DNA of 64,000 bases, taken from the NCBI RefSeq assembly GCF_000170915.1, contig NZ_ABCT01000006.1, positions 108,597-172,596 of the forward strand, read 5' to 3'. A program made the position numbers and the translations under genes. Under the pieces are notes generated by a model that saw nothing but the letters and a program-made list of their open reading frames with translations, searched no databases and was not told where the DNA came from. Shown one piece after another: positions 36,490 to 44,531 of the stretch; the first letter of the stretch is position 1; every line of letters starts with the position of its first letter. This DNA comes from Limnobacter sp. MED105. Lineage in GTDB: Bacteria; Pseudomonadota; Gammaproteobacteria; Burkholderiales; Burkholderiaceae_B.

Positions 36490-36801
36490 ATGGGTGATCC
36501 AATGAAAATTCGCGCCAAAGCCAATGGCGACGAAGTTGAAGTGAAAGTATTGATGGCGCATGAAATGGAAACTGGTCAGCGCAAAGCTTCCGATGGCAGC
36601 TTGGTGCCGGCCTGGTTTATCCAGAACGTCACCGCAAAGTGCAATGACAAGGTGGTGTTGCAGGCCAACTGGGGCCCGGCAGTGTCCAAGAATCCCTTCC
36701 TTTCCTTTTCTTTCAAGGGTGGAAAGGCTGGTGATACAGTCGAAGTAACATGGACAGACAACAAGGGTGATTCCCGCACCGACAAAACAAAAGTGGCGTA
36801 A
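36490..36801 (+). CDS. soxZ: SoxZ, partner of SoxY
   Basis: 103 residues with no signal peptide; exported by piggy-backing on SoxY. Ig-like beta sandwich with the conserved MAHEMETGQRKASDGSLVPAWFIQ and NPFLSFSFKGGKAGDTVEVTW segments. A GGAGA site lies 21 bases after soxY. Confidence 0.96.
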   Translation: MGDPMKIRAKANGDEVEVKVLMAHEMETGQRKASDGSLVPAWFIQNVTAKCNDKVVLQANWGPAVSKNPFLSFSFKGGKAGDTVEVTWTDNKGDSRTDKTKVA

Positions 36802-36838
36802 TCTCCAATTAATTCATAACCATAAGAAGGGGTGTGAG

Positions 36839-37675
36839 ATGAGGCAAACAGCAAAAACAGCGGCCAAGCTAGCCGCTGTGACCCTCGCGGGTGCCAGTGT
36901 ATTGGCATCCATCACCATGAATGCACATGCTCAGAAAACAACCGAGCAGGGCATTCAGGAATACCGTGACATGCTGGCCGATGGCAACCCAGCCGAATTG
37001 GTCGAGTTGCGTGGCGAAGACATTTGGAAAAAGCCGCAAGGTCCCAAAAATGCATCGCTTGAGCAATGTGACTTGGGCGCAGGCCCTGGCAAGCTTGAAG
37101 GCGCAGTGGCCACCATGCCACGCTTTTTCAGCGACACGGGCAAAGTGATGGATGTAGAAACCCGGCTGGTTCACTGCATGGTGACTCTGCAAGGGCGAGA
37201 CGTTGCTGAAGTCACCAAGAAACCTTACTCAAGTGCCGGTGAAAAGCCCACTGAATTGGAGTCACTGGTGGCCTACATTTACGCGCAATCGCGTGGCGCC
37301 ACCATCAAGGTGCCGCAAGGTCATCCCGAGGAAAAGGCATCGCGTGCTCGTGGCGAGAAAATCTTCTTCTACCGCGCAGGCCCTTATGATTTTTCATGTG
37401 CAAGTTGCCACGCCACAGACGATCAACGGATTCGTCTGCAAGGCTTGCCTAACCTGACCAAGCCTGAACCTGCCCAAGCCGCATTCGCGGCCTGGCCTGC
37501 TTATCGTGTTTCACAGGGTGCTGTTCGCTCCATGCAATGGCGCATGTACGACTGCTTCCGTCAGCAACGTTTCCCCGAGTTGAAGTATGGCTCGCAAGCG
37601 TCGATCGACCTGATCACTTTCCTGGGCGTGAAAGCCGAGGGCGGTACCATGCAGGCCACATCGCTTAAGCGCTAA
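36839..37675 (+). CDS. soxA: SoxA, L-cysteine S-thiosulfotransferase subunit (monoheme type)
   Basis: 278 residues from the ATG at 36839, with AAGAAGGGG upstream and a signal peptide ending NAHAQK. Only one CxxCH motif is seen (CASCHATD); the N-terminal half keeps lone cysteines (EQCDLGAG, VHCMVTLQ) where diheme SoxA has a second heme. The active-site Cys is in RMYDCFRQQRFPEL. With SoxX it couples thiosulfate to the SoxY cysteine. Confidence 0.95.
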   Translation: MRQTAKTAAKLAAVTLAGASVLASITMNAHAQKTTEQGIQEYRDMLADGNPAELVELRGEDIWKKPQGPKNASLEQCDLGAGPGKLEGAVATMPRFFSDTGKVMDVETRLVHCMVTLQGRDVAEVTKKPYSSAGEKPTELESLVAYIYAQSRGATIKVPQGHPEEKASRARGEKIFFYRAGPYDFSCASCHATDDQRIRLQGLPNLTKPEPAQAAFAAWPAYRVSQGAVRSMQWRMYDCFRQQRFPELKYGSQASIDLITFLGVKAEGGTMQATSLKR

Positions 37676-37692
37676 CAACAAGGAGAACAAAC

Positions 37693-38334
37693 ATGCTTCG
37701 CACCATTAAACACTCAACTGGCCTGTTGTTGGTCGCCTTGTTGGCCGCCTGTGCAAACACGGACAGCAAACCCGTGGTGGCTGAACCCACCAATGAAGAA
37801 ATCAATCAGCTATTGCTTGCTTCGTTCAAAGACAAAGGCATTGCCAAGCTTGAGCGTGTGAACCAAACCGAATTGCAGAAAGCCTGTTCATTGGCTGAGA
37901 CAGCACCCGGCGGTTTGTCGGACGCGAAACGCACCGAGTTGCAAAATGCGGCCCTGGCTGCAGTGAAGTTTCCAGCCGATGGCAAGTATTTGGGCGACTG
38001 GAAAGCAGGCGAGAAACTCGCGCAAAACGGTCGTGGATTCCAGTTTAGCGACAAGGAAGGCACCGCTGCCGGCGGAAACTGTTATGCATGCCACCAGTTG
38101 GCACCGCAAGAGCTGGCCTACGGCAATATTGGTCCTTCCTTGTACCAGTACGGCAAGTTGCGTGGCAATTCTGAAGAAATCATGAAGTACACCTGGGTCA
38201 AGATCTGGAATTCCCATGCCTACAACGCATGTTCCAACATGCCACGTTTCGGCGCCGAGGGCATTCTGACTGAAACCCAGATTAAAGACGCAATGGCCTT
38301 GCTGTTGTCACCCGACTCGCCGGTTAACAAGTAA
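37693..38334 (+). CDS. soxX: SoxX, monoheme cytochrome c with lipoprotein signal
   Basis: 213 residues. One heme motif, CYACHQ, with the C-terminal SoxX segments YGNIGPSLYQYG and YNACSNMPRFG (probable Met heme ligand). The N terminus has a lipobox (LVALLAACANT), predicting a membrane-anchored SoxX rather than a soluble one. Longer than the compact Paracoccus-type SoxX, with an extra N-terminal region before the heme domain. Partner of SoxA. Confidence 0.94.
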   Translation: MLRTIKHSTGLLLVALLAACANTDSKPVVAEPTNEEINQLLLASFKDKGIAKLERVNQTELQKACSLAETAPGGLSDAKRTELQNAALAAVKFPADGKYLGDWKAGEKLAQNGRGFQFSDKEGTAAGGNCYACHQLAPQELAYGNIGPSLYQYGKLRGNSEEIMKYTWVKIWNSHAYNACSNMPRFGAEGILTETQIKDAMALLLSPDSPVNK

Positions 38335-38349
38335 TACAAATGTTCTCAT

Positions 38350-38375
38350 CACCTGTGCCCGAAAAGGCGCAGGTG
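38350..38375. other. Intercistronic hairpin between soxX and soxB
   Basis: CACCTGTGCC, loop CGAAAA, GGCGCAGGTG: a 10-bp stem with one G-T pair, not followed by a T-run. It sits in the only sizeable gap of the sox operon and may act as an mRNA stabiliser or partial terminator setting SoxB levels. Confidence 0.45.
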
Positions 38376-38403
38376 TTAACTCTCTGAAAAGCGAACTATC
38401 CAA

Positions 38404-40131
38404 ATGCAGATGAATCGACGCGAATTCATGGGCATGCTTGCGGCCGCCTCGGCTGCGGGCATGGCGATCAACTCACCGCAGGTGCTGGCGGGTGGTCACG
38501 GTGAAAAACTGTACGACCTGAAACCTTTTGGCAATGCAAGCTTGCTGCACATGACCGATTGCCATGCACAGTTGGTGCCCATTTATTTTCGCGAACCCAA
38601 CGTGAACTTGGGCGTGGCCGCTGCATTTGGCAAGGCGCCGCACCTGGTGGGAGAATCGCTGTTGAAGGCATTCAATATCAAACCTGGTTCAGCGCAGGCG
38701 CACGCATTTACTTATCTGAATTTTGAAGAAGCCGCCAGGCACTATGGCAAAGTGGGCGGCTTCGCACACCTGTCCACATTGGTGAAAATGATGAAGGCCA
38801 ACCGGCCTGGATCGCTGTTGCTCGACGGTGGCGACACCTGGCAAGGCTCGGCGACCAGCCTGTGGACCAATGCCCAAGACATGGTGGATGCTGCAAAAAT
38901 GTTGGGTGTTGATGTCATGACCCTGCACTGGGAATGCACCTATGGTTCAGACCGAATTCTTGAAGTGGCTGAGAAAGACTTCAAGGGCAAAATCGACATC
39001 ATTGCCCAGAACATCAGAACTGCCGATTTTGGCGACCCTGTTTTTCCAAGTCATGTGATGAAAACAATCAATGGTTGCAAGGTTGCAATCATTGGCCAGG
39101 CTTTCCCCTACAGTCCGATTGCCAACCCACGTTACTTCGTCAAGGACTGGTCTTATGGCATTCAGGAAGAAAGCATGCAGGAAGTGGTCGACGAGGTGCG
39201 TGCAAAAGGCGCTCAGGCGGTGGTTCTGCTGTCACACAACGGCATGGACGTTGACCTGAAAATGGCCAGCCGCGTAACCGGTATTGATTTCATTCTGGGT
39301 GGCCACACACACGATGGTATACCCAATGCCATTCCGGTGAAAAATTCATCGGGCACCACGTATGTCACCAACGCGGGCAGCAACAGCAAGTTTTTGGGTG
39401 TGCTCGACATGGACATTCAAGGCGGCAAGGTGCGCGACTTCAAGTATCGCTTGTTGCCCGTATTCTCCAACATGTTGCCAGCAGCCCCCGACATGGAAAC
39501 CTTTGTGCGCAATGTGCGCAAGCCCTACATCGAAAAGCTCAGCGAACCGCTGGCCGTGAGTGAAGGTTTGTTGTACCGCCGAGGCAACTTTAATGGCAGC
39601 TGGGACCAGTTGATCGTCGATGCCTTGATGGAAGTGAAGGGCGCTGAAATTGCATTCTCTCCGGGTTTCCGGTGGGGCACTTCGTTGCTGCCAGGCCAAA
39701 CCATCACGCGTGAACACCTGATGGACCAAACTGCGATCACCTACCCCAACACCACATTGACCAACATGAAAGGCGAGTTCATTAAAACCGTGCTCGAAGA
39801 TGTGTGTGACAACCTGTTCAACCCCGACCCTTACTACCAGCAAGGCGGTGACATGGTGCGTGTCGGCGGCTTGACCTACACTTGCAACCCCAACGGCGAA
39901 GCGGGGCAGCGTATTTCGGACATGCGATTGAATGGCAAACCCATTGAGGCCACGAAAACCTACAAGGTGGCTGGTTGGGCGCCTGTGGCCGAGGAAGCCC
40001 GCAACAATGGCGAACCGCCAATTTGGGACGTGGTGGAAACTTACCTGAAAGACAGGAAAACAGTGGTCACCAAAGTGCCCTACACGCCCAAACTGATCGG
40101 AATGAACGACAACCCGGGGTTCGTGGTCTAA
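38404..40131 (+). CDS. soxB: SoxB, S-sulfosulfanyl-L-cysteine sulfohydrolase
   Basis: 575 residues. Tat signal MNRREFMGMLAAASAAG. 5'-nucleotidase-family two-domain enzyme with dimanganese ligands: HMTDCHAQLVPIYFREPNVNLG, LLDGGDTWQGSA, LSHNGMDVDLK and LGGHTHDG. The CTYGSDR stretch is conserved in SoxB. It releases sulfate from the SoxY-bound intermediate in the periplasm. Last core sox gene; a thioredoxin gene follows within 6 bases. Confidence 0.96.
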   Translation: MQMNRREFMGMLAAASAAGMAINSPQVLAGGHGEKLYDLKPFGNASLLHMTDCHAQLVPIYFREPNVNLGVAAAFGKAPHLVGESLLKAFNIKPGSAQAHAFTYLNFEEAARHYGKVGGFAHLSTLVKMMKANRPGSLLLDGGDTWQGSATSLWTNAQDMVDAAKMLGVDVMTLHWECTYGSDRILEVAEKDFKGKIDIIAQNIRTADFGDPVFPSHVMKTINGCKVAIIGQAFPYSPIANPRYFVKDWSYGIQEESMQEVVDEVRAKGAQAVVLLSHNGMDVDLKMASRVTGIDFILGGHTHDGIPNAIPVKNSSGTTYVTNAGSNSKFLGVLDMDIQGGKVRDFKYRLLPVFSNMLPAAPDMETFVRNVRKPYIEKLSEPLAVSEGLLYRRGNFNGSWDQLIVDALMEVKGAEIAFSPGFRWGTSLLPGQTITREHLMDQTAITYPNTTLTNMKGEFIKTVLEDVCDNLFNPDPYYQQGGDMVRVGGLTYTCNPNGEAGQRISDMRLNGKPIEATKTYKVAGWAPVAEEARNNGEPPIWDVVETYLKDRKTVVTKVPYTPKLIGMNDNPGFVV

Positions 40132-40136
40132 ATTGC

Positions 40137-40580
40137 ATGAAAGCAATTTGGATGTTCTTACTGTTTGTAGGGCTCTCACCCGCGCTTGGGGCGGGTGAGA
40201 GTGCCCTTGAGTTTCCGTCGAATCTTCAAGTTCGACAAGCACCCGCCGTGGTGGTTTTGTTTTCTTTGCCCGATTGCGCCTATTGCGAGAAGGTCAGGCA
40301 GCAATCGCTACGCCATATTCACAGCGACCCCGCTTACAGGGGTAGGGTGGCAGTCTACGAAATCGATTTTTCAGACAGCAAACGCAGTTTTACCTGGTTT
40401 GATGGCAACAGGTACACCGGTAAATCCTTGGCTGGTCCGTTGAATGTGAAGTTTTCGCCCACGGTCATGGTGTTCAATGCCCAGGGCGCGGTGGCCGGGA
40501 AACCGCTGTTGGGCGCAAGTTTGCCCGAGTTTTATGGCGCTTATCTGGATGAATTGATAAAGGCTGCCTGGGCCTTGTAG
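40137..40580 (+). CDS. Periplasmic thioredoxin-fold protein, SoxW-like
   Basis: 147 residues from the ATG at 40137. Signal peptide (MKAIWMFLLFVGLSPALGAG), then a thioredoxin fold with active site CAYC in FSLPDCAYCEKVRQ and the cis-Pro loop KFSPTVMVF. Located 6 bases after soxB, it likely keeps SoxY or SoxA cysteines reduced, as SoxW does elsewhere. The symbol is left blank because the assignment rests on position and fold. Confidence 0.85.
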   Translation: MKAIWMFLLFVGLSPALGAGESALEFPSNLQVRQAPAVVVLFSLPDCAYCEKVRQQSLRHIHSDPAYRGRVAVYEIDFSDSKRSFTWFDGNRYTGKSLAGPLNVKFSPTVMVFNAQGAVAGKPLLGASLPEFYGAYLDELIKAAWAL

Positions 40581-40592
40581 TTCAACCCGCTT

Positions 40593-41990
40593 TCAGTCGC
40601 TGGCGGTGCCCTGGTTGCCTTTGAAATCTGAAATTGCGCTTCGAATTCTGTCCAACATCGCCTTGGAAGGTTTGTGTTTGGTAATTTGACTGGCCAGTTC
40701 ATAACCTTTGGTGTCCATGCTCACCGCAAAGCACAATTCCAACAGGCTGGTCAAGGTTTCTGGTTCCAGCGTGGGAAGCACATCTGAATTGTTCTCGAAA
40801 AAGGCGACCAGTTTGTCGTTGGCCTTCACTCCACGACCATCGGCGATGTCTTTTTGTATGGCCATCATGGCGCGCGCAAGGTCAAGTTCGGCCGAGTTTA
40901 CAGTGCTGCGCATTTTGGCGGTCAGCTTCTCCGCCTCTTCATGTCGACCTTCTTTCACATAAATTTTTGAAAGCTGCAGGTAGTCGTGGATTTGGGAAAG
41001 CGAGGTGTTTCTTGAACGGTCAATTACTTTCGTCAAATAGTTTTTAGAGCGGGTATTGTCGCCAATCCGAACGGCCAGGTCAGCCAGTTTGCGCAAGCGG
41101 GTTGTCGATGAAAGCGCCTTGGCTCCCATTTTCTCCAGAATGTCCAGGGCATCTGCGGGGCGGTTTTGTTCCCAGAGTACGTCGGCAAACAGGTCGCTTG
41201 CTGCGAGGTATTCCGGGTTTGATTTCACCACTTCGCTGAGCAGTTCATTGGCGTCTTCAAACTGTTTCTTTTCAAGATTTACTTTGGCCAGTAACAACTG
41301 CATCCATGGTTTGGGGGCTTTCTCAAGTTTAGCGAGTAATTCATGCTCGGTTTTTTCGTACTGCGCAGACCTGTAAAACGACTCCACACGCATGCGTTCC
41401 AGTTCATTCAAGTATTGGGGAAATTTGGATTCCAGGTCTTCGCAAATGCCCGGCACTTCTTGAAAGCGCTCCTCAAACATCGAGCGGTAGGCCTCGGCGA
41501 GCCGAATCTTCCGGTTGAATATTCGAACCACGCGATCGGACAGCGTCGACGCGGTGAACGGTTTGATCAGGTAATCGTCGGGCTCAAATTCGGCTACCGC
41601 GACCACATTGCCGTAACTTCGCTCACCGGTCACCATCATGAATGCGGTATTCCACGCCAGTTTTTTATTCACGCGAAGGTCTTCTAGCAATTGTTGGCCA
41701 TTGCGGTCACCTTCCAGTTGGTATTCACACACAATCAGCGCGAATTCGCGAGAGCTCAAGTGCTGTTCAACCTCGGAAACCGAGCTGGCGAAAATAACTG
41801 ACTTGGCGCCCAATTGAGAGAGTTGATCTTGAAGCGCACGGCGAGTCGCCAGCGCAGAATCCACCACCAGTGCCGTTTTCCCCTTCAGCGGCGTCATGTC
41901 TTTCACGGCCTGCTTCATTCGATCAGGTTTGCTTGGGCTGTCCTTTGCAGTTGTGTCAGTGTTGTCTGCCGGTAGGTCAATCTGCATCAT
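40593..41990 (-). CDS. TPR protein with degenerate receiver domain
   Basis: 465 residues from the ATG at 41990 (a TTG three codons earlier and an ATG one codon later are possible). N-terminal CheY-like domain (about 38-150): Asp44 in VVDS, Thr121 in MMVTGE and Lys143 in LIKPF are kept, but the phospho-acceptor position reads CEYQ, with Glu89 where Asp is expected. About 300 residues of TPR-like helical repeats follow. It may be a phosphorylation-independent scaffold. Convergent with the sox operon. Confidence 0.75.
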   Translation of the reverse strand: MMQIDLPADNTDTTAKDSPSKPDRMKQAVKDMTPLKGKTALVVDSALATRRALQDQLSQLGAKSVIFASSVSEVEQHLSSREFALIVCEYQLEGDRNGQQLLEDLRVNKKLAWNTAFMMVTGERSYGNVVAVAEFEPDDYLIKPFTASTLSDRVVRIFNRKIRLAEAYRSMFEERFQEVPGICEDLESKFPQYLNELERMRVESFYRSAQYEKTEHELLAKLEKAPKPWMQLLLAKVNLEKKQFEDANELLSEVVKSNPEYLAASDLFADVLWEQNRPADALDILEKMGAKALSSTTRLRKLADLAVRIGDNTRSKNYLTKVIDRSRNTSLSQIHDYLQLSKIYVKEGRHEEAEKLTAKMRSTVNSAELDLARAMMAIQKDIADGRGVKANDKLVAFFENNSDVLPTLEPETLTSLLELCFAVSMDTKGYELASQITKHKPSKAMLDRIRSAISDFKGNQGTASD

Positions 41991-42249
41991 GAATTTCAAG
42001 AGGGCAACATGGAGATACTTTATTCTCCGCGCTTTTTAACAATTTATTGCCTTCAATTGCGGGGTGTTTTGGCATCTTTCTTCGGGTTTGGTGGGTTAAA
42101 TAGAATGACGCTTCTATTAACAACTGTTTACTTTCCCTTGGATGGGTGAATATTTCATGGTTTAATAACGTGCGCAAACCTTGTTACTCAAAGGTCAAAT
42201 CCAAATATTGACTAGGCAAGGTATAAAAGAAAAATCAACGGAGACATCA

Positions 42250-43278
42250 ATGATCAAAGCTGGCGTATGGCGTGTATTGGCCATTTCGGGAGTGGTTGCA
42301 TTTGCGGCAGGTTGCGCAAGCGTCGAAAGAGGTGCTACAAACCTTGCGATTAACTTGATTGAACGCAGAATTATTCCCCCCCAGCTTGAAATCGATGATG
42401 TCGACATGGCCTGTCGATTCGCCACAGGCAACTTCCCCCTCATTTCTGGGGGCACCCGCGCATTCGGTGGTGACCCACAGCTTCTTGAATCCCTCTTGTT
42501 GGTGTCCTCAGCCGCCTGTTCTGAACAGCGCGCCGTGGAAGAAGAGTTGCGCTACCTGCGCGCCTCCAAGCAGAACAACATTGAAGAAGCGCAAGATGCC
42601 CGCATCGGCCAGAAGCGCTTGCTTGAGATCACAGCACGTCGCCAGCTACGTGCATTTGAAGCCATGCGCAACAAGCTTGAAGACAAGTACAATTTTGAAT
42701 ACGGTGAGGGTTGCCCCGAATTTGAACGCGATTTCGATGAGTTAGCCTACTTATTAGGTACCGTGGCTGGTTTGCAAGCCGTGGTAAACGACATTGCTTC
42801 CCAGCAAATGGTAGGCGTGCCCACTGACATTGCACCAAAATCCGAGCGTGCGCTCAAATGCATATCCAATGCCAAGTGGTGGGGTGCTCCCAACGCCGCG
42901 CGTGCTGTGGTCTGGAGTATTTTGCCAGGTGCCTCTGAGGGCAAAGATGTGTGGGGCACATTCCGCTTGTCCATGTTGATTGGCGAGCGTCAAGGCGTGC
43001 GTCTTTCTCATGTGATGTACGGTTTGTCCGCACTGGCTGTGGGTGACACCACTCGTTTTCGCGACGCCACCAAGCGTTTTGCCAATGTAAAAGATTATAA
43101 ACCAAGCGAACAATATGCCTTGGTTGAAGGTATTTCCGTTGCTGTGATGACCAACCTTTCCGACCGCTACTGGTCAGAAAACGTGGGCACTCGTACCCCA
43201 GTCGGCAGCATGGGAAAATATTGGGATGAAGAAGCCGCAATGCCTGCAGGCATGAATGTGGACGACTTGTTGAACTAA
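42250..43278 (+). CDS. Lipoprotein, candidate TRAP transporter T-component
   Basis: 342 residues from the ATG at 42250 (GGAGA upstream). Lipoprotein signal with lipobox AAGCAS. The rest is helical with no strong motif; it resembles the TPR-like TatT lipoproteins that accompany some TRAP binding proteins. The two genes downstream encode a periplasmic binding protein and a TRAP permease, which supports that reading. An unrelated outer-membrane lipoprotein remains possible. Confidence 0.6.
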   Translation: MIKAGVWRVLAISGVVAFAAGCASVERGATNLAINLIERRIIPPQLEIDDVDMACRFATGNFPLISGGTRAFGGDPQLLESLLLVSSAACSEQRAVEEELRYLRASKQNNIEEAQDARIGQKRLLEITARRQLRAFEAMRNKLEDKYNFEYGEGCPEFERDFDELAYLLGTVAGLQAVVNDIASQQMVGVPTDIAPKSERALKCISNAKWWGAPNAARAVVWSILPGASEGKDVWGTFRLSMLIGERQGVRLSHVMYGLSALAVGDTTRFRDATKRFANVKDYKPSEQYALVEGISVAVMTNLSDRYWSENVGTRTPVGSMGKYWDEEAAMPAGMNVDDLLN

Positions 43279-43357
43279 GTTTTTGCTCACAGCAAGCCTT
43301 GGCCATACTCTAGCGACCGGCACAAGGCGCAGAAACACAATTTTGGGAGACCAGACA

Positions 43358-44398
43358 ATGACATTTAAAATGAAAGCAATCACCGCCGGCTTTGGCTTGG
43401 CTTTGATGGCATCTGCATCACCGGCTTTGGCCAAACAAAAAGTATGTGTGTTTGACATTCTGGGCGCGGGTGGTGATGTGTTCAACTTGAGCAAAGACTA
43501 CGTTCTCGCCGCCAAGGGTTTCGGCGCTGACCTGCACCTGGAGGCTTTTACAGACGAAAAAATCGCGTCTGAAAACTTCAAAACCGGCCAGTGCGACATG
43601 CTGGTGGCCACCTCGTTCCGTACACGTGCTTACAATTCCGTGGCTGGTTCGATCGATGCCCTGGGTGCTGCTTCTGTCGTGAAAGACGGCAAAGTGGACA
43701 TGGCTTTGAGCTATGAAGTGGTCAAGCGCACCATTCAACTGTTCGCCAGCGAGAAAGCGGACACATTGATGACACAAGGTAATTACCAAGTGGCTGGTAT
43801 CATTCCTTTCGGTGCTGCCTACCTGTACGTGAAAAGCCGCGACATCAACTCCGTTGAAAAGCTGGCTGGCAAGAAAATCGCCTCGTTTGATTACGACTCA
43901 GCCCAGAAAGAAATGATTTCCAAAGTGGGTGCTTCGCCCGTGTCTGCTGACATTTCCAACTTTGGTGCCAAGTTCAACAACGGTTCTGTAGACATTATTG
44001 CTGCGCCCGCAGCCGCCTACAAACCACTGGAACTGTACAAAGGCTTGGGTAGTGCTGGAGCCATCGTTCGCTTCCCGGTTGCTGTGTTGACCTATCAAGT
44101 AATTGTCAACAAATCCAAGTTCCCTGAAGGTTTTGCCCAGAAGTCTCGCGACTACTGGTTCAAGAAATTCCCGGCGGGCATGCAAATCATTACCAACGCC
44201 GAGAAGGGTATTCCCAACGGCGCCTGGATGGACATTCCAGCGGCTGACTCTGTGAAGTACACGATTTTGCTGCGTGAGTCACGTGTTGCTTTGGCCAAGG
44301 GTGGTTCATATGATCCCAAGGCTTTGAACATCATGAAGCAGATTCGTTGCAGCGTGAACCGCGCAGACTCCGAGTGTGCAACAAAGACCGAGCTGTAA
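43358..44398 (+). CDS. Putative periplasmic solute-binding protein (TRAP DctP-like)
   Basis: 346 residues from the ATG at 43358 (GGGAGACC upstream). Signal peptide ending SPALAK. Two-lobe binding-protein pattern: VCVFDILGAGGDVFNLSKDY, then LAGKKIASFDYDSAQKEM (the hinge and ligand-Arg region of TRAP proteins differs here), and a C-terminal Cys pair (IRCSVNRADSEC). Probably delivers an organic acid or similar solute to the permease encoded next. The ligand is unknown. Confidence 0.72.
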   Translation: MTFKMKAITAGFGLALMASASPALAKQKVCVFDILGAGGDVFNLSKDYVLAAKGFGADLHLEAFTDEKIASENFKTGQCDMLVATSFRTRAYNSVAGSIDALGAASVVKDGKVDMALSYEVVKRTIQLFASEKADTLMTQGNYQVAGIIPFGAAYLYVKSRDINSVEKLAGKKIASFDYDSAQKEMISKVGASPVSADISNFGAKFNNGSVDIIAAPAAAYKPLELYKGLGSAGAIVRFPVAVLTYQVIVNKSKFPEGFAQKSRDYWFKKFPAGMQIITNAEKGIPNGAWMDIPAADSVKYTILLRESRVALAKGGSYDPKALNIMKQIRCSVNRADSECATKTEL

Positions 44399-44407
44399 AA
44401 AAACAAA

Positions 44408-44470
44408 GGTGGGCCCTATTTGCCCACCTGTTGCCTTTGATGTAAAGGGGCTTGCCGTTGCCCCTTTTTT
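44408..44470 (+). terminator. Tandem hairpins with Rho-independent terminator
   Basis: Hairpin 1: GGTGGGC (44408-44414) with GCCCACC (44422-44428). Hairpin 2: AAAGGGGC (44444-44451) with GCCCCTTT (44460-44467), followed by TTT. The second is a typical intrinsic terminator, ending the binding-protein transcript or attenuating expression of the permease downstream. Confidence 0.8.
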
Positions 44471-44496
44471 ATTATCTTAAATAGCTAATTAGATCA

Positions 44497-44514
44497 GTCA
44501 ATCAGTCGATTGAC
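44497..44514. promoter_or_regulatory. Inverted repeat before the TRAP permease gene
   Basis: GTCAATC (44497-44503) and GATTGAC (44508-44514), flanked by ATCA and CTGAT. It lies 18 bases before the permease start, after the terminator. Candidate operator or leader hairpin. Confidence 0.4.
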
Positions 44515-44531
44515 GCTGATAAGGATCCGTT

